A program made the translations under genes and the position numbers. DNA of 50,621 nt, taken from Asaia bogorensis. Lineage in GTDB: Bacteria; Pseudomonadota; Alphaproteobacteria; CACIAM-22H2. The stretch spans positions 1 to 50,621 of the forward strand of contig CAMDLT010000030.1 in NCBI GenBank assembly GCA_945901855.1. The letters are read 5' to 3'. This document shows, piece after piece, positions 28,197 through 37,086 of this stretch. Positions within the stretch are counted from its first letter, which is position 1. Each line of letters begins with the position of its first letter. A model generated the notes under the pieces. It saw only the letters and a program-made list of their open reading frames with translations. It was not told the origin of the DNA and did no database searches.

Positions 28197-28485
28197 GGCT
28201 TTCCAGAATGATCATTTCGTCGGGGCGCGCGAAATTGAGCAAGGCGCGCGTCTGTTCGTCGAGCATGTCGCGATCGAGCGACTCCGAACGCAGCAAGGCG
28301 ACGCGTTTTTCGAGCGCCAGACGTTCGTTGCGCACGTCGTCCAGATGCTCGCGCGCGATTTCGACCTGCTCTGCCAAGCGCACATAGGCATACACGCCCC
28401 GCTCGCCTTCGAAGCTGTGATAGGCGAAATAGCCGACGACGCAGAACCCCAAAACGGGCCCCACGGCGGCGCGCAAACTCCGCAT
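28180..28485 (-). CDS. ftsB: Septum formation initiator FtsB/DivIC
   Basis: FtsB is a small single-pass membrane protein of the FtsQLB divisome complex. The 101-residue protein has a short N-terminus, a membrane helix around VGPVLGFCVVGYFAYHSF, then a coiled coil of Leu/Glu/Arg heptads (VEIAREHLDDVRNERLALEKRVALLRSESLDRDMLDEQTRALL). In many alphaproteobacteria ftsB sits immediately upstream of pdhA, but here about 3.6 kb separates the two. The start at 28483-28485 is one of three possible ATGs within 21 bases. Confidence 0.85.
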   Translation of the reverse strand: MRSLRAAVGPVLGFCVVGYFAYHSFEGERGVYAYVRLAEQVEIAREHLDDVRNERLALEKRVALLRSESLDRDMLDEQTRALLNFARPDEMIILESPQNRR

Positions 28486-28675
28486 TATGACCGGCATAAA
28501 TCCCATGCGACTCGCAGGGAATCATGGCACGACTCGACGCGTCAACCGGTTATTGAGGAATTTGCGCCAAGCGACTCGAATAACAGCGCTTTTTCTGGCA
28601 ACCATCGCCCGCCAGCCACGCGCGCATTCGGCGTTCGGCGCCATTTGCTTTGACAGCGACGTGCCGATGGCGGCA

Positions 28676-28716
28676 CCGGATAAGCGCCAGCATCCAAACG
28701 CCAGGCGTTTATCCGG
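28676..28716. repeat. REP-like imperfect palindrome
   Basis: CCGGATAAGCGCC and GGCGTTTATCCGG form two arms of about 13 bases around a short centre, with one mismatch near the inner end. The layout recalls enterobacterial REP elements (GCCGGAT...ATCCGGC). It lies 30 bp after the nucleoside hydrolase stop and could stabilise or terminate that transcript; no poly-T run is present. No second copy was seen in the window. Confidence 0.4.
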
Positions 28717-28746
28717 CGCTGCGGACTTTTGCCGCTGCCGCGTTCG

Positions 28747-29679
28747 TCATGGCAAACGCGCGAGCGAAGAAATCATGCGATCGAACAGCGCGTGCGCATC
28801 GACTTTTGCGGCGACAAAAGCGGCGGGTACTTGTTTGGTGCGGCCGTTCCAGTCGATCGTCGATCGGCCACGCTGGCGGCCTTCGGTCTCGATCTCCACG
28901 GCGCAGTCGCGCCCCTCGAACAATTCGGGCCATAGCAGCCAAGCGACCGTGCAGGGATCGTGCATCGGGTGCGCCTTCGTGGCCATGCCGCCCGCGCGCG
29001 GGCGTGCGAGCATGCCGTGGACGCAACGCGCCGCTTTTGTGTCCATCCCTGCAAGCCGTGCGAGGTGCGCGGGCGACGCCAATGCCTGGTGCGTGAGATC
29101 GAGCCCGAACAGCGCGATCTTCAAACCTGCCCCAAGCACGACGGCCGCCGCATGCGGATCGACATAAAAATTGAATTCGGCGGCGGGCGTTACGTTGCCA
29201 AGCGACACGGCACCGCCCATGACCGCCACTTGGCCCAGGCGCGGTCCGATATCGGGCGCCAGCCGCAGCGCCATCGCAAGATTGGTGAGCGGCCCCAGCG
29301 CGCAAATCGAAATGCTGCCGACCGGTTCGGCGCGCACGAGCGCGATCAATGCGTCGACCGCATGGCCGTCGGCAACGCGCGAGGCGGGCGGCGGCAATCC
29401 CGATCCCGCCAACCCGTCGGGACCGCTGATGTATTCGGCCGTTTCCAGCGCGACGACCATCGGTGCGGCCATGCCGGCGCGAATCGGCACGTCGTCGCGC
29501 GCCGCCAGGTCGCGAATGCGCAGCGCGTTGGCGGTCGTCTTGTCGAGCGCCACATTGCCCGCGACCGTCGCGACAAGTTTGATATCGAACTCCGCGCGAT
29601 GCGCAAACGCCAGCAACAGCGCGACCGCGTCGTCCTGGCCGGGGTCCGTGTCGAGCACAAGCGTGCGGCGAACGCTCAT
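28747..29679 (-). CDS. Nucleoside hydrolase (inosine-uridine family)
   Basis: This 310-residue enzyme hydrolyses the N-glycosidic bond of ribonucleosides. The calcium-binding motif DTDPGQDDAVALLLA (Asp10, Asp12, Asp16, Asp17) is at the start, and MHDPCTVAWLLWPELF supplies the C-terminal His-Asp pair; GPLTNLAMALR and FNFYVDPHAA are typical. The ATG overlaps the TGA of a 37-codon ORF (29676-29789), so translation is probably coupled to it. Next to the divergent PuuE-like gene, a role in purine salvage or breakdown is likely, but substrate choice is unknown. Confidence 0.9.
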   Translation of the reverse strand: MSVRRTLVLDTDPGQDDAVALLLAFAHRAEFDIKLVATVAGNVALDKTTANALRIRDLAARDDVPIRAGMAAPMVVALETAEYISGPDGLAGSGLPPPASRVADGHAVDALIALVRAEPVGSISICALGPLTNLAMALRLAPDIGPRLGQVAVMGGAVSLGNVTPAAEFNFYVDPHAAAVVLGAGLKIALFGLDLTHQALASPAHLARLAGMDTKAARCVHGMLARPRAGGMATKAHPMHDPCTVAWLLWPELFEGRDCAVEIETEGRQRGRSTIDWNGRTKQVPAAFVAAKVDAHALFDRMISSLARLP

Positions 29680-29789
29680 GCGCCCGCCGGCCGGTCGGCG
29701 ATCTTGTGCCCGCTTTTCGGGATCGCAACGCGCGCGGCAAGGGCCGCGTTTGGCTTGCCGCCGAAATCGAAAACCAAATTCGTTTCCAT
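29676..29789 (-). CDS. 37-residue small ORF coupled to the nucleoside hydrolase
   Basis: A perfect AGGAGG (29799-29804) lies nine bases upstream of the ATG at 29787-29789. The peptide begins METNLVFDFGGKPN and ends with ADRPAGA, after which the TGA overlaps the nucleoside hydrolase ATG by four bases (ATGA). The hydrolase itself has no good ribosome site of its own. I do not recognise the peptide; it could be a leader that couples translation, a real small protein, or the remains of a longer gene. Confidence 0.55.
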   Translation of the reverse strand: METNLVFDFGGKPNAALAARVAIPKSGHKIADRPAGA

Positions 29790-29883
29790 CGCAACCGCCC
29801 TCCTCTCGATCGACATCGCGCTGGCAGAGCTGCGCTGTTCGAGCGATGCTGGCCGTGCCAACGCTATAGCAGAGGAAGCACCG

Positions 29884-30822
29884 ATGACGACAGAGTTGCC
29901 CGGAACCGACCGCGATTTTGCCGCGCGCCGACACGCGCTCGCCCTGCCGTGCTGGCCCGACGGCAAGCGGCTGGCCGTTTCGCTCGTCGTCAATGTCGAG
30001 GAGGGCGCCGAATTGTCGCTCGGCATGGGCGACGAGGCCAACGAGTTCGTCTACGAAGCGGTCGAGCGCGTCGAGGGCGTGCGCGACCTTTGCATGGAAA
30101 GCCATTTCGAGTACGGCACGCGCATGGGCTGGGGCCGCATTCGCGCAGCGCTAAAAGCGCACGGCGTCCGCGCCACGCTCAACGCGTGCGGGCGCGCCCT
30201 CGCCTACTCGCCGTGGATCGCGCGCGAAGCGGTCGCCGACGGGCACGAAGTGTCGGCGCATGGCTGGCGCTGGGAGCGGCACGTCTATATGGACGAAGCC
30301 AGCGAACGCGCCGCGATCGCGCGGACGGTTGCGGCCATCGCCGCCGCCGCCGGCACGCCGCCCGTGGGCTGGCACACGCGCTCGGCAACCTCGCCTGCCA
30401 CGCGCCGACTGCTCGTCGAGCAAGGCGGCTTTCTCTACGATTCGAACGCTTACAACGACGATGCGCCCTATACCGTTGCAGTGGGCGGCATGCCGCATGT
30501 CGTGCTGCCCTACGCGTTCGACACCAACGATATGCGCTTTGGCAATGGCGGCGGATTTGTCTTCGGCGACGATTTTGCGCGCTACTGCATCGATGCGTTC
30601 GAGCGGCTCTACGCCGAAAGTGCAGCGGCGCCGCGGATGCTGTCGGTCGGCCTGCATCTGCGCATTGTCGGCAGGCCCGCGCGTATTGGCGGGCTCGAGC
30701 GATTGCTGGCGCACATGGCAAGCCGCGACGGCGTGTGGTTCGCGCGCCGCGACGAAATCGCGCATGCCTGGCGCAAACTTGCAGGATTGCCTGCCTGGCG
30801 GCCAGCGTCGCCGACGGCTTGA
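29884..30822 (+). CDS. Polysaccharide deacetylase family protein, PuuE allantoinase-like
   Basis: This 312-residue protein is a NodB-fold deacetylase of the subgroup that includes the cofactor-free allantoinase PuuE: SLVVNVEEGAELSL, GRIRAALKAHGVRATLNACGRAL, HEVSAHGWRWERHVYMDEASER and TPPVGWHTRSATSPATRRLLVEQGGFLYDSNAYNDDAPY all match that pattern. AGAGGAAG precedes the ATG. It is divergent from the nucleoside hydrolase with only about 90 bp to the small ORF, which supports a shared role in purine or related breakdown; the exact substrate is inferred. Confidence 0.82.
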   Translation: MTTELPGTDRDFAARRHALALPCWPDGKRLAVSLVVNVEEGAELSLGMGDEANEFVYEAVERVEGVRDLCMESHFEYGTRMGWGRIRAALKAHGVRATLNACGRALAYSPWIAREAVADGHEVSAHGWRWERHVYMDEASERAAIARTVAAIAAAAGTPPVGWHTRSATSPATRRLLVEQGGFLYDSNAYNDDAPYTVAVGGMPHVVLPYAFDTNDMRFGNGGGFVFGDDFARYCIDAFERLYAESAAAPRMLSVGLHLRIVGRPARIGGLERLLAHMASRDGVWFARRDEIAHAWRKLAGLPAWRPASPTA

Positions 30823-30976
30823 CGCCACCCCCCGGCGCTTGCCCCAAGCGGCCGCCCGGACGCGAGATAAAACAAATGATACCGAGCAGCTTGGCCGCGC
30901 CGAATGCGCGCACGAGACATTCATCCGAAGACAAGCAATTTCGTCAAAGCGAGCACGAAGCGACTGGCGCGCGGCA

Positions 30977-32074
30977 TCATGCCAAGACCGCTTCCACTGG
31001 TCGGCGCGCCGAATATGTAAGCAACGGGCCGTAACCAAAGCGTATCACGATATCCGGTCGGCGTCCCGGCATCCCAATTAGGGCTGCCAGAACCGGCCGC
31101 AGGCTTGGCACCTCGACGGGCTGATTTATAAACGCATGTTTCATGCCCATCGCGGTCGCCTTCAACGCGAAACGCTGGCAGGCGCGCCCGGCAAGCACCC
31201 AGTGCGATGGATCGTCCTTCTGGCTCACGAACACGGCAATACCGGCGGAGGATGCAATCTGGCGCCGGTATTTGTCGTTCTCCGCGTCCGCATCGAAAAC
31301 GAAGCCCAACATGGCGCGACCCAACCATTCCGGGAGAGCCGGATTGCCGGCGGTCGGGCCGAAAAGACCGCTTCCCGTTTCCATCGCCCGACGCGGGCTG
31401 AAGCGGAGCCATGTTTTCAGTTCCCGCATGAAGACAGGATCGGCCATCTGCGTGCTGTTCCCCGAAATCACGAGATCCCGGATCCTGTCCATCTGAAGGC
31501 GGCCCGTGATCAGCACGAGATCGACGCCCGGCATCGCCGCACTGTTTGCGAGCGCAGCAAGATCGGATCCGTCAATGGGCCTGCCGTCATACAGGCCGCG
31601 CGTGGATTGGCGTTTTGGAATCGCATCGAACAAGGCGCGCTCGTCCACCGCGCTTCCCCCAAAGACGAACGACAAAGATCCCGCGTTTTTCGGATCGAAG
31701 ATCAACGTTCCCGGCATCCCGCTTTCGCCAGCCGCGATGGCAAGATTCTCCGCAGCGCAGCCGAGACTCGCAAACAGATGGTGGTCGTCGGGATCTACGG
31801 CCGAAAGCCGTCGCGTCAGATCCGGAAATATCGTTATGGCGCGTCGTTCGATATCGAATCGCCATGGCTGCGAGTTGTGGCTGTTGGCCGCAAGCGTCGC
31901 GTAACGGATCAGCTCGCGCGTCTCGGGCATGCGCTTCAGCAAGGCGCGCGTTGCTGCAACCGACGCCTCGTACGCCGCCATCGAGCCTTGGTCTTTCACT
32001 CCGGCATAAGCGCCGACTGCTCCGGCAAGAACAGCGCCTCCGCCACCCCAAAGAACTGTCCGTCGATCGAGCAT
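30977..32074 (-). CDS. Tat-exported nitroreductase-family protein (Acg-like)
   Basis: This 365-residue protein begins MLDRRTVLWGGGGAVLAGAVG, a twin-arginine leader; the start is fixed by AGAGG 7 bases ahead. The mature part matches FMN-type nitroreductase-like proteins of the Acg group: TLAANSHNSQPWRFDIERRAITIF, ASLGCAAENLAIAA, KRQSTRGLYDGRPI and AGRACQRFALKATAMGMKHAFINQPVEVPSLR. Such proteins are often redox-related or FMN-sequestering and found outside the cytoplasm. The reaction is unknown. It is convergent with the PuuE-like gene, 154 bp away. Confidence 0.75.
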   Translation of the reverse strand: MLDRRTVLWGGGGAVLAGAVGAYAGVKDQGSMAAYEASVAATRALLKRMPETRELIRYATLAANSHNSQPWRFDIERRAITIFPDLTRRLSAVDPDDHHLFASLGCAAENLAIAAGESGMPGTLIFDPKNAGSLSFVFGGSAVDERALFDAIPKRQSTRGLYDGRPIDGSDLAALANSAAMPGVDLVLITGRLQMDRIRDLVISGNSTQMADPVFMRELKTWLRFSPRRAMETGSGLFGPTAGNPALPEWLGRAMLGFVFDADAENDKYRRQIASSAGIAVFVSQKDDPSHWVLAGRACQRFALKATAMGMKHAFINQPVEVPSLRPVLAALIGMPGRRPDIVIRFGYGPLLTYSARRPVEAVLA

Positions 32075-32431
32075 TGTCAGCCTCTGCATTGGCTTCACGC
32101 AGAGCGCTTCCAATGCCCGCGCCCGGGTCCTTTGTGGCAAGCTCGGCTGGAAAAATTCAGTTTCGGAATATACTCAATCCGAACCGCCGCCGGATTGCCG
32201 GGGCCTCAGACTCTCGAAGAGGCGGCTCCTTGGAAAATTCCTGGCGAAATCGCGCCAAGCCTGCAGCTCATTCCTGAGCGCGCATTCGGCACAGGCGCGA
32301 TCCGACGCTCGGTGCCAAACATTTTTTATATGATGGGCGCTTGATTGTGCTTTGGACATGCCTATCGGCAGCAAGGTGTAATCAAATCAATACAAAAAGC
32401 CGCAACAGCGGTGCCAGGGAGAAACGCAGCT
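32075..32431. other. 357-bp divergent control region
   Basis: This gap separates the starts of the nitroreductase-like gene (minus) and the dehydrogenase gene (plus). I see no protein-coding signal in it. The half nearest the dehydrogenase is AT-rich and contains TGTAATCAAATCAATACA (about 32379-32396), a loose inverted pattern of the kind bound by GntR- or LysR-type regulators. It probably holds the promoters for both genes. Confidence 0.35.
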
Positions 32432-33316
32432 TTGCGCATCGGATTCGTCGGTCTTGGAAATATGGGAACGCCAATCGTGCGTCGGTTGCTCGGCGCGGGG
32501 CATTCCGTTGCTGTTTTCAGCCGCAACGCCGCCCAAGGCGCCCTTCTCGCCCGCGAAGGGGCGGTTTGCGTCGAGAACCTGTCGGATCTGGTCCACCATG
32601 TCGATGCGTTGTGCGGCTGCCGCGTAACGCCTGAGGATTCGGAACTGTTGTTTTTGGCGCCCGAGACCATTGCCGCAGGCGCCCAGCGCGATTTTCTGTG
32701 CGTCGATTTTTCGACGATCGATCAGGCCACCTCCGTGCGCATATCCGATCGCCTCCGAGCCTCGGGTATCGCGTATCTCGACGCGCCGGTCAGCGGCGGA
32801 CCCGGTGCCGCCGAAGCCGGCACGCTCAGCATCATGGTCGGCGGCGCTCAAGATGCCTTCGACAAGGCAAAACCGATCTTCGACGCCATCGGCTCCAACG
32901 TGGCATTCATGGGACCGCCGGGCACAGGCGTGACCATCAAGCTCTGCAACAATCTGATCACCGGCACAATGCATGTTTTGATCGCGGAAGCTTTCATTCT
33001 CGCGACAAGAGCCGGCATCGAACCGAAGAAAGTGTACGATGTGCTACGCGTGAGTTCGGCACGCAGCAACACGCTGGAGCGCGTGATGCCGCAGCATTTC
33101 CTGCCGCGCGACTTCGAACCTCGCTCGGCCCTGTCGACCATCGTCAAGGATCTCGATTGCGCCGCTGCGACCGCACGCCGTCACGGCATGACGCTGCGCC
33201 TCCCGGAAGCTGCGCGCCAATGCTTCTTGGAGGCTGTGGCCGACGGACATGGCGCCAAGGACCTCGCCGCCGTCATTCTTTCACTGGAGTCCCAGACCGC
33301 TGCAAACGCGACGTAA
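32432..33316 (+). CDS. 3-hydroxyisobutyrate dehydrogenase family NAD(P) enzyme
   Basis: This 294-residue beta-hydroxyacid dehydrogenase has the dinucleotide loop IGFVGLGNMGTPIVRRLL, the substrate motif DAPVSGGPGAAEAGTLSIMVGG and the catalytic Lys170 in GTGVTIKLCNNL. Members oxidise 3-hydroxyisobutyrate, tartronate semialdehyde, 6-phosphogluconate-like or related acids; the substrate cannot be assigned. The start TTG at 32432 is chosen because GGGAG lies about 12 bases upstream and this gives the usual length. It opens a plus-strand operon with TRAP transport and TauD genes. Confidence 0.88.
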   Translation: MRIGFVGLGNMGTPIVRRLLGAGHSVAVFSRNAAQGALLAREGAVCVENLSDLVHHVDALCGCRVTPEDSELLFLAPETIAAGAQRDFLCVDFSTIDQATSVRISDRLRASGIAYLDAPVSGGPGAAEAGTLSIMVGGAQDAFDKAKPIFDAIGSNVAFMGPPGTGVTIKLCNNLITGTMHVLIAEAFILATRAGIEPKKVYDVLRVSSARSNTLERVMPQHFLPRDFEPRSALSTIVKDLDCAAATARRHGMTLRLPEAARQCFLEAVADGHGAKDLAAVILSLESQTAANAT

Positions 33317-33358
33317 CGCCGATGCGCAACCCACAAACACTATTTGGAGGAACGCCAC

Positions 33359-34315
33359 ATGATCAAGTTCGGACGTAAAATTGCACTCGCAGCCGCGCTA
33401 TTCGCGGCGATCCCGTTGGCGGCAGCCGACGCGCAGGAACGGCTGGTGATGGCCGGGTCTTCCGCAGGCGGCACGTCGCATCTCTACTTCGCTACCGTTG
33501 CGACATTGATCAACAAATACATTCCCGGCGTCGAAGCCAGCGCGCGCAGCGGCGGCACGGCCGAAAACGTGATGCTCATCGAACGCGGCGAGATAAAGAT
33601 CGGCGTAACCGAGCCCGGCGCCGCGCTGCTTCTGCAAGGCGCAGACTGGCGCGAGAAAACGCGACTGCGAACGCTCTACGCGATGTTCACGACGCCCTAC
33701 CACATCATCGTTCCGGCAGAGTCGCCCGTTCGCACGATCGCCGACCTCAAGGGCAAGCGCGTGGCCGTCGGCACGCGACAGGGCGGCGAAGCCTATCTGT
33801 TCCAACGCGTCCTCGACTCGCTCGGCATGCGCGAGAGCGATTTTCGGGTCGAGTATCTAGGCAAAGGCGAAGGCATCAACGCATACAAAGACAACGTCCT
33901 CGATGCGATGTTCTATCTTTGCCCGTTGCCCTGTCCGGTCGTCACGGAGGTCGCAACGCACCCGCGCGGTGCGCGCCTCATTCCGCTGTCGGGCGACGAA
34001 GTCGGTAAGATCAAAGCGAAGTACGGCTGGTACGCCGACTTCCAGATCGAAAAGGACGTCTACACGAACGCGCTGAAGCAACGTGCGGCCGACACGCGGA
34101 CCGTCACGGAGTGGAGCTACATCGTCGTGCGCGACGATTTCCCCATGGAACTCGGCTACAAGATCGTCAAAATGCTCGACGAAAAATACGACGAGCTCGT
34201 TAGCTCGTTTCGCCCGGCCGCGACATCGACCGCGCTCAACACCGCCCAAAATTCCGGCTTCGCGCTGCATGCGGCGACGCAGCGTTATCTGGCGGAGAAG
34301 GGTCTCCTCAAGTGA
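33359..34315 (+). CDS. TAXI-type TRAP transporter substrate-binding protein
   Basis: This 318-residue periplasmic protein belongs to the TAXI family of solute receptors. A signal peptide (about 1-26, MIKFGRKIALAAALFAAIPLAAADAQ... style cut after ADA) is followed by VMAGSSAGGTSHLYFATVATLINKYIPGVEASARSGGTAENV, the family signature, and VAVGTRQGGEAYLFQRVL. GGAGG lies 8 bases before the ATG at 33359. Its stop overlaps the permease start by four bases (GTGA), so they are one transport unit. Confidence 0.93.
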   Translation: MIKFGRKIALAAALFAAIPLAAADAQERLVMAGSSAGGTSHLYFATVATLINKYIPGVEASARSGGTAENVMLIERGEIKIGVTEPGAALLLQGADWREKTRLRTLYAMFTTPYHIIVPAESPVRTIADLKGKRVAVGTRQGGEAYLFQRVLDSLGMRESDFRVEYLGKGEGINAYKDNVLDAMFYLCPLPCPVVTEVATHPRGARLIPLSGDEVGKIKAKYGWYADFQIEKDVYTNALKQRAADTRTVTEWSYIVVRDDFPMELGYKIVKMLDEKYDELVSSFRPAATSTALNTAQNSGFALHAATQRYLAEKGLLK

Positions 34316-36216
34316 GTTCGACGGGCGCGATGGACGCAGTCCCGGCCGCCGGTGCGGAGCGCTATATGCGCTACGCTGCCGGCGCCATCGGGCTTTCGAT
34401 GGCTGCTTTTCATCTTTATACGGCGCTCACGGTCGTCTTTTCGCCGATGATCCAACGCAGCGTCCATCTCGCCTTTGCGCTCGCCTTGCTGTTTTTGATC
34501 ACGCCTGCGAGCGGAAGATCCGGTTTTCTCGACCGGATCGTCCGCGTCGTCGCGGCAATTCTTGGGGCCGTCGTTTGCATCTATGCAGCCGTCGAGTTTA
34601 CCTCGCCCGCAATACTGCGCGTAATCGATCCCCTTCCGGTCGATCTTGTTCTAGGCACGATCCTGACGCTTCTGTTGCTCGAAGGCACACGCCGGACGGC
34701 GGGGCCGTCTCTCGCCATCGTCGCCGCCGTTTTCCTCGCCTACGCCTTCGCCGGTCCCTATCTGCCGGGACTGTTTGGCCACCCGGGCTTCAGCTATTCC
34801 CAAGTCGTATCCTCGATGTTCATCCGTTTGGAGGGCATCTTCGGCACCGCTTTGGGCGCCAGCGCGACATACATCTACGTTTTCATTCTTTTTGGCGCGT
34901 TCATGATGCGCATGGGCGGCGGCGATTTTTTCATACGTTTCGCCCAATCGGTGATCGGCTCCTCACGCGGCGCCTCCGCAAAAGTATCAGTTTTCGCCAG
35001 TGCGCTGTTTGCCACCATAACCGGAACAGGACCCGCAAATGCCGCGGCAGTTGGCACTGTCACAATCCCCACGATGATGCGAAGCGGCTATTCGGGGCGG
35101 ATCGCGGCGGCGCTCGAAGCTGCGGCCTCGGTCGGCGGACAGATTATGCCGCCAATCATGGGCGCCTCGGCCTTCATCATGGCGGATCTGCTGAACGTCC
35201 CTTATTTCGAGATCGCAAAGGCCGCATTGATTCCGGCATGTATGTATTTTATTGCACTTTTCATCACCGCCGATCTGGAAGCCGCGCGCCATGGACTCAA
35301 AGGCACGCCACGCGACGAGCTGCCCAAGATGGGGGATGTGATCCGCGAAGGTTGGCATTTTCTCGTTCCCGTCGGGGTGCTGATTTATCTTCTTGCGATC
35401 GAACAGATTTCGCCGAGCCGCGCCGGTGCGTGGGCTGCTCTGTCGTTCATACCGGTGTGGCTCGGCCGCGAACTGATTGCCCGACGCAGGATAGAATGGC
35501 GCAATATTCTCGATGCCCTCGAAGAAGCCTCGCGCGGCGCGGTCATGATCGCCGCTGCCTGCGCGATCATCGGCATTGTGATGAACGTGACTGACCTGAC
35601 CGGTCTCGGCTTGAAGTTTACTTCGCTGATCGTGGGCTTCTCGGGGGGCACATTGATCGGCCTTCTGGCCGTCACGGCTCTGGCCGCGATCCTGCTTGGG
35701 ACAGGACTTCCCACCACGGCAACCTATCTGATCGTCGCAATCATGGTGGCACCGGCGCTAATCAAAATGGGCGTGCCGCCGATCGCCGCGCATCTGTTCG
35801 TTTTCTATTTTGGCGTCGTTTCCGACCTCACGCCGCCGACAGCCGTATCGTGCTACGTGGCGGGCGGTATCGCTGGCGAATCCGGCATGAAGGTCTCGGT
35901 ATCCGCCACGCGCATCGCATTGCCCGCATTGATCGTACCGTTCATGTTCGTCTACCAGCCTGCCCTGCTGCTGCAGGGGGAATGGATCGATATCGTCCTC
36001 GCGACGGCAGCAACTCTCGCAGGCATTCTGGCGGTATCCGCCGCGATGATCGGCTACTGGCGCCGCCCAATGTCGATGATCGAACGCGTTGCGGCAACCC
36101 TCGCTGGCGTTTTGCTGATCTTCCCCGATCGCTTGGTCGGGCTCTTCGGCCTTGCGATCCTCGCGGGCCTCGCGTTCCTGGGCAACGCCAAACCGGCGTC
36201 GGCCAAATCGGAGTGA
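34312..36216 (+). CDS. TRAP transporter permease, fused small and large subunits
   Basis: This 634-residue membrane protein is the TAXI-TRAP form in which the DctQ-like four-helix part (about 20-150) and the DctM-like twelve-helix part are fused. Hydrophobic helices run along the whole length, with the DctM-like loops GGQIMPPIMGASAFIMADLL and GLPTTATYLIVAIMVAPALIKMGVPPIAAHLFVFYFGVVSDLTPPTAVS. It imports an organic acid with a sodium or proton gradient by family knowledge. The GTG start at 34312 overlaps the receptor stop. Confidence 0.93.
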   Translation: MSSTGAMDAVPAAGAERYMRYAAGAIGLSMAAFHLYTALTVVFSPMIQRSVHLAFALALLFLITPASGRSGFLDRIVRVVAAILGAVVCIYAAVEFTSPAILRVIDPLPVDLVLGTILTLLLLEGTRRTAGPSLAIVAAVFLAYAFAGPYLPGLFGHPGFSYSQVVSSMFIRLEGIFGTALGASATYIYVFILFGAFMMRMGGGDFFIRFAQSVIGSSRGASAKVSVFASALFATITGTGPANAAAVGTVTIPTMMRSGYSGRIAAALEAAASVGGQIMPPIMGASAFIMADLLNVPYFEIAKAALIPACMYFIALFITADLEAARHGLKGTPRDELPKMGDVIREGWHFLVPVGVLIYLLAIEQISPSRAGAWAALSFIPVWLGRELIARRRIEWRNILDALEEASRGAVMIAAACAIIGIVMNVTDLTGLGLKFTSLIVGFSGGTLIGLLAVTALAAILLGTGLPTTATYLIVAIMVAPALIKMGVPPIAAHLFVFYFGVVSDLTPPTAVSCYVAGGIAGESGMKVSVSATRIALPALIVPFMFVYQPALLLQGEWIDIVLATAATLAGILAVSAAMIGYWRRPMSMIERVAATLAGVLLIFPDRLVGLFGLAILAGLAFLGNAKPASAKSE

Positions 36217-36221
36217 GCGAT

Positions 36222-37085
36222 ATGGATGTTGCCTATCTGGGCGCCGTCGCGCCGTTCGAAGTATCGCCGCTGACGCCGGGTTTCGGCGCGTCGATTGGGG
36301 GCGCAGATCTGTCCAGCCCCCTTCATCTTGACGCGCTCAAGACAGTTTTTCGAGACCATCGTCTCGTTGCAATTCGCGGACAGGCCTTGTCCAACGAAAA
36401 ACTGTATGCCTTTGCGAGCATCTTCGGCGCGATCGAAGGGCATACGGTGCGCCAGCACGATGGTTCGAAATGGGATGCGGTGCACACGGTCACCAATCTG
36501 GACCTGGACGGCAACCCGGTCGAGAAACCCTTCATCAACTCGAACTACTTTTGGCACACCGACAAGTCGTTCCTGCGGAAGCCGGCGCTGGCGACCATGC
36601 TGCATGCAGTCGAACTTCCGCCCAAGGGCGGCGATACGCAGTTTGCCGACATGACGGCCGCGTACCGCGCGCTGTCCGACGGCACCAAAAAGCGGATCGA
36701 GGGAATGCGTGTCGTCCATTCGCTTGAATATATGCGGCGCTTCACGGGCAGCGCGCCGCCGACCGAAGACGACCTTGCCTCCGCCCCGCCGATCGCGCAT
36801 CCCCTGGTGCGTACGCACCAGGAAACGGGCGAAAAGTCGCTGTATCTCGGTATGTATTGTTCGCATATCGACGGCTTGCCGATCGACGAAGGCCGCAAAC
36901 TGGTCGAGGAACTGCAAGCGCACGCGACGTCGGATCGCTTCGTCTACAATCATGTTTGGCAAAGTGGCGATCTGATGGTTTGGGACAATCGCTGCACGCT
37001 GCATCGCGCCATCGCAAACTACGAGATGGGCAAGTACCGCCGCGTGCTGATGCGCGTTGTCGTGAAAGGCGACGCGCCTTTCTAA
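36222..37085 (+). CDS. TauD/TfdA-family Fe(II)/2-oxoglutarate dioxygenase
   Basis: This 287-residue enzyme has the HxD iron motif FWHTDKSF (His112, Asp114) and the distal His261 in CTLHRAI with the 2-oxoglutarate Arg downstream (YRRVLMRVV). The start SPLTPGFGASIGGADLSSPL is typical of the TauD/TfdA group, which hydroxylates taurine, 2,4-D or related acids to release a carbonyl product. It follows the TRAP permease by five bases, so it most likely acts on the imported compound. The substrate is not known. Its stop is one base away from the ThuA stop on the other strand. Confidence 0.9.
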   Translation: MDVAYLGAVAPFEVSPLTPGFGASIGGADLSSPLHLDALKTVFRDHRLVAIRGQALSNEKLYAFASIFGAIEGHTVRQHDGSKWDAVHTVTNLDLDGNPVEKPFINSNYFWHTDKSFLRKPALATMLHAVELPPKGGDTQFADMTAAYRALSDGTKKRIEGMRVVHSLEYMRRFTGSAPPTEDDLASAPPIAHPLVRTHQETGEKSLYLGMYCSHIDGLPIDEGRKLVEELQAHATSDRFVYNHVWQSGDLMVWDNRCTLHRAIANYEMGKYRRVLMRVVVKGDAPF

Positions 37086-37086
37086 C

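Noticed and set aside
30836..30850. Short stem CGCTTG / CAAGCG between the PuuE-like and nitroreductase-like genes
   Set aside because: Only six base pairs with a three-base loop and no T-tract on either strand; too weak to call a terminator.
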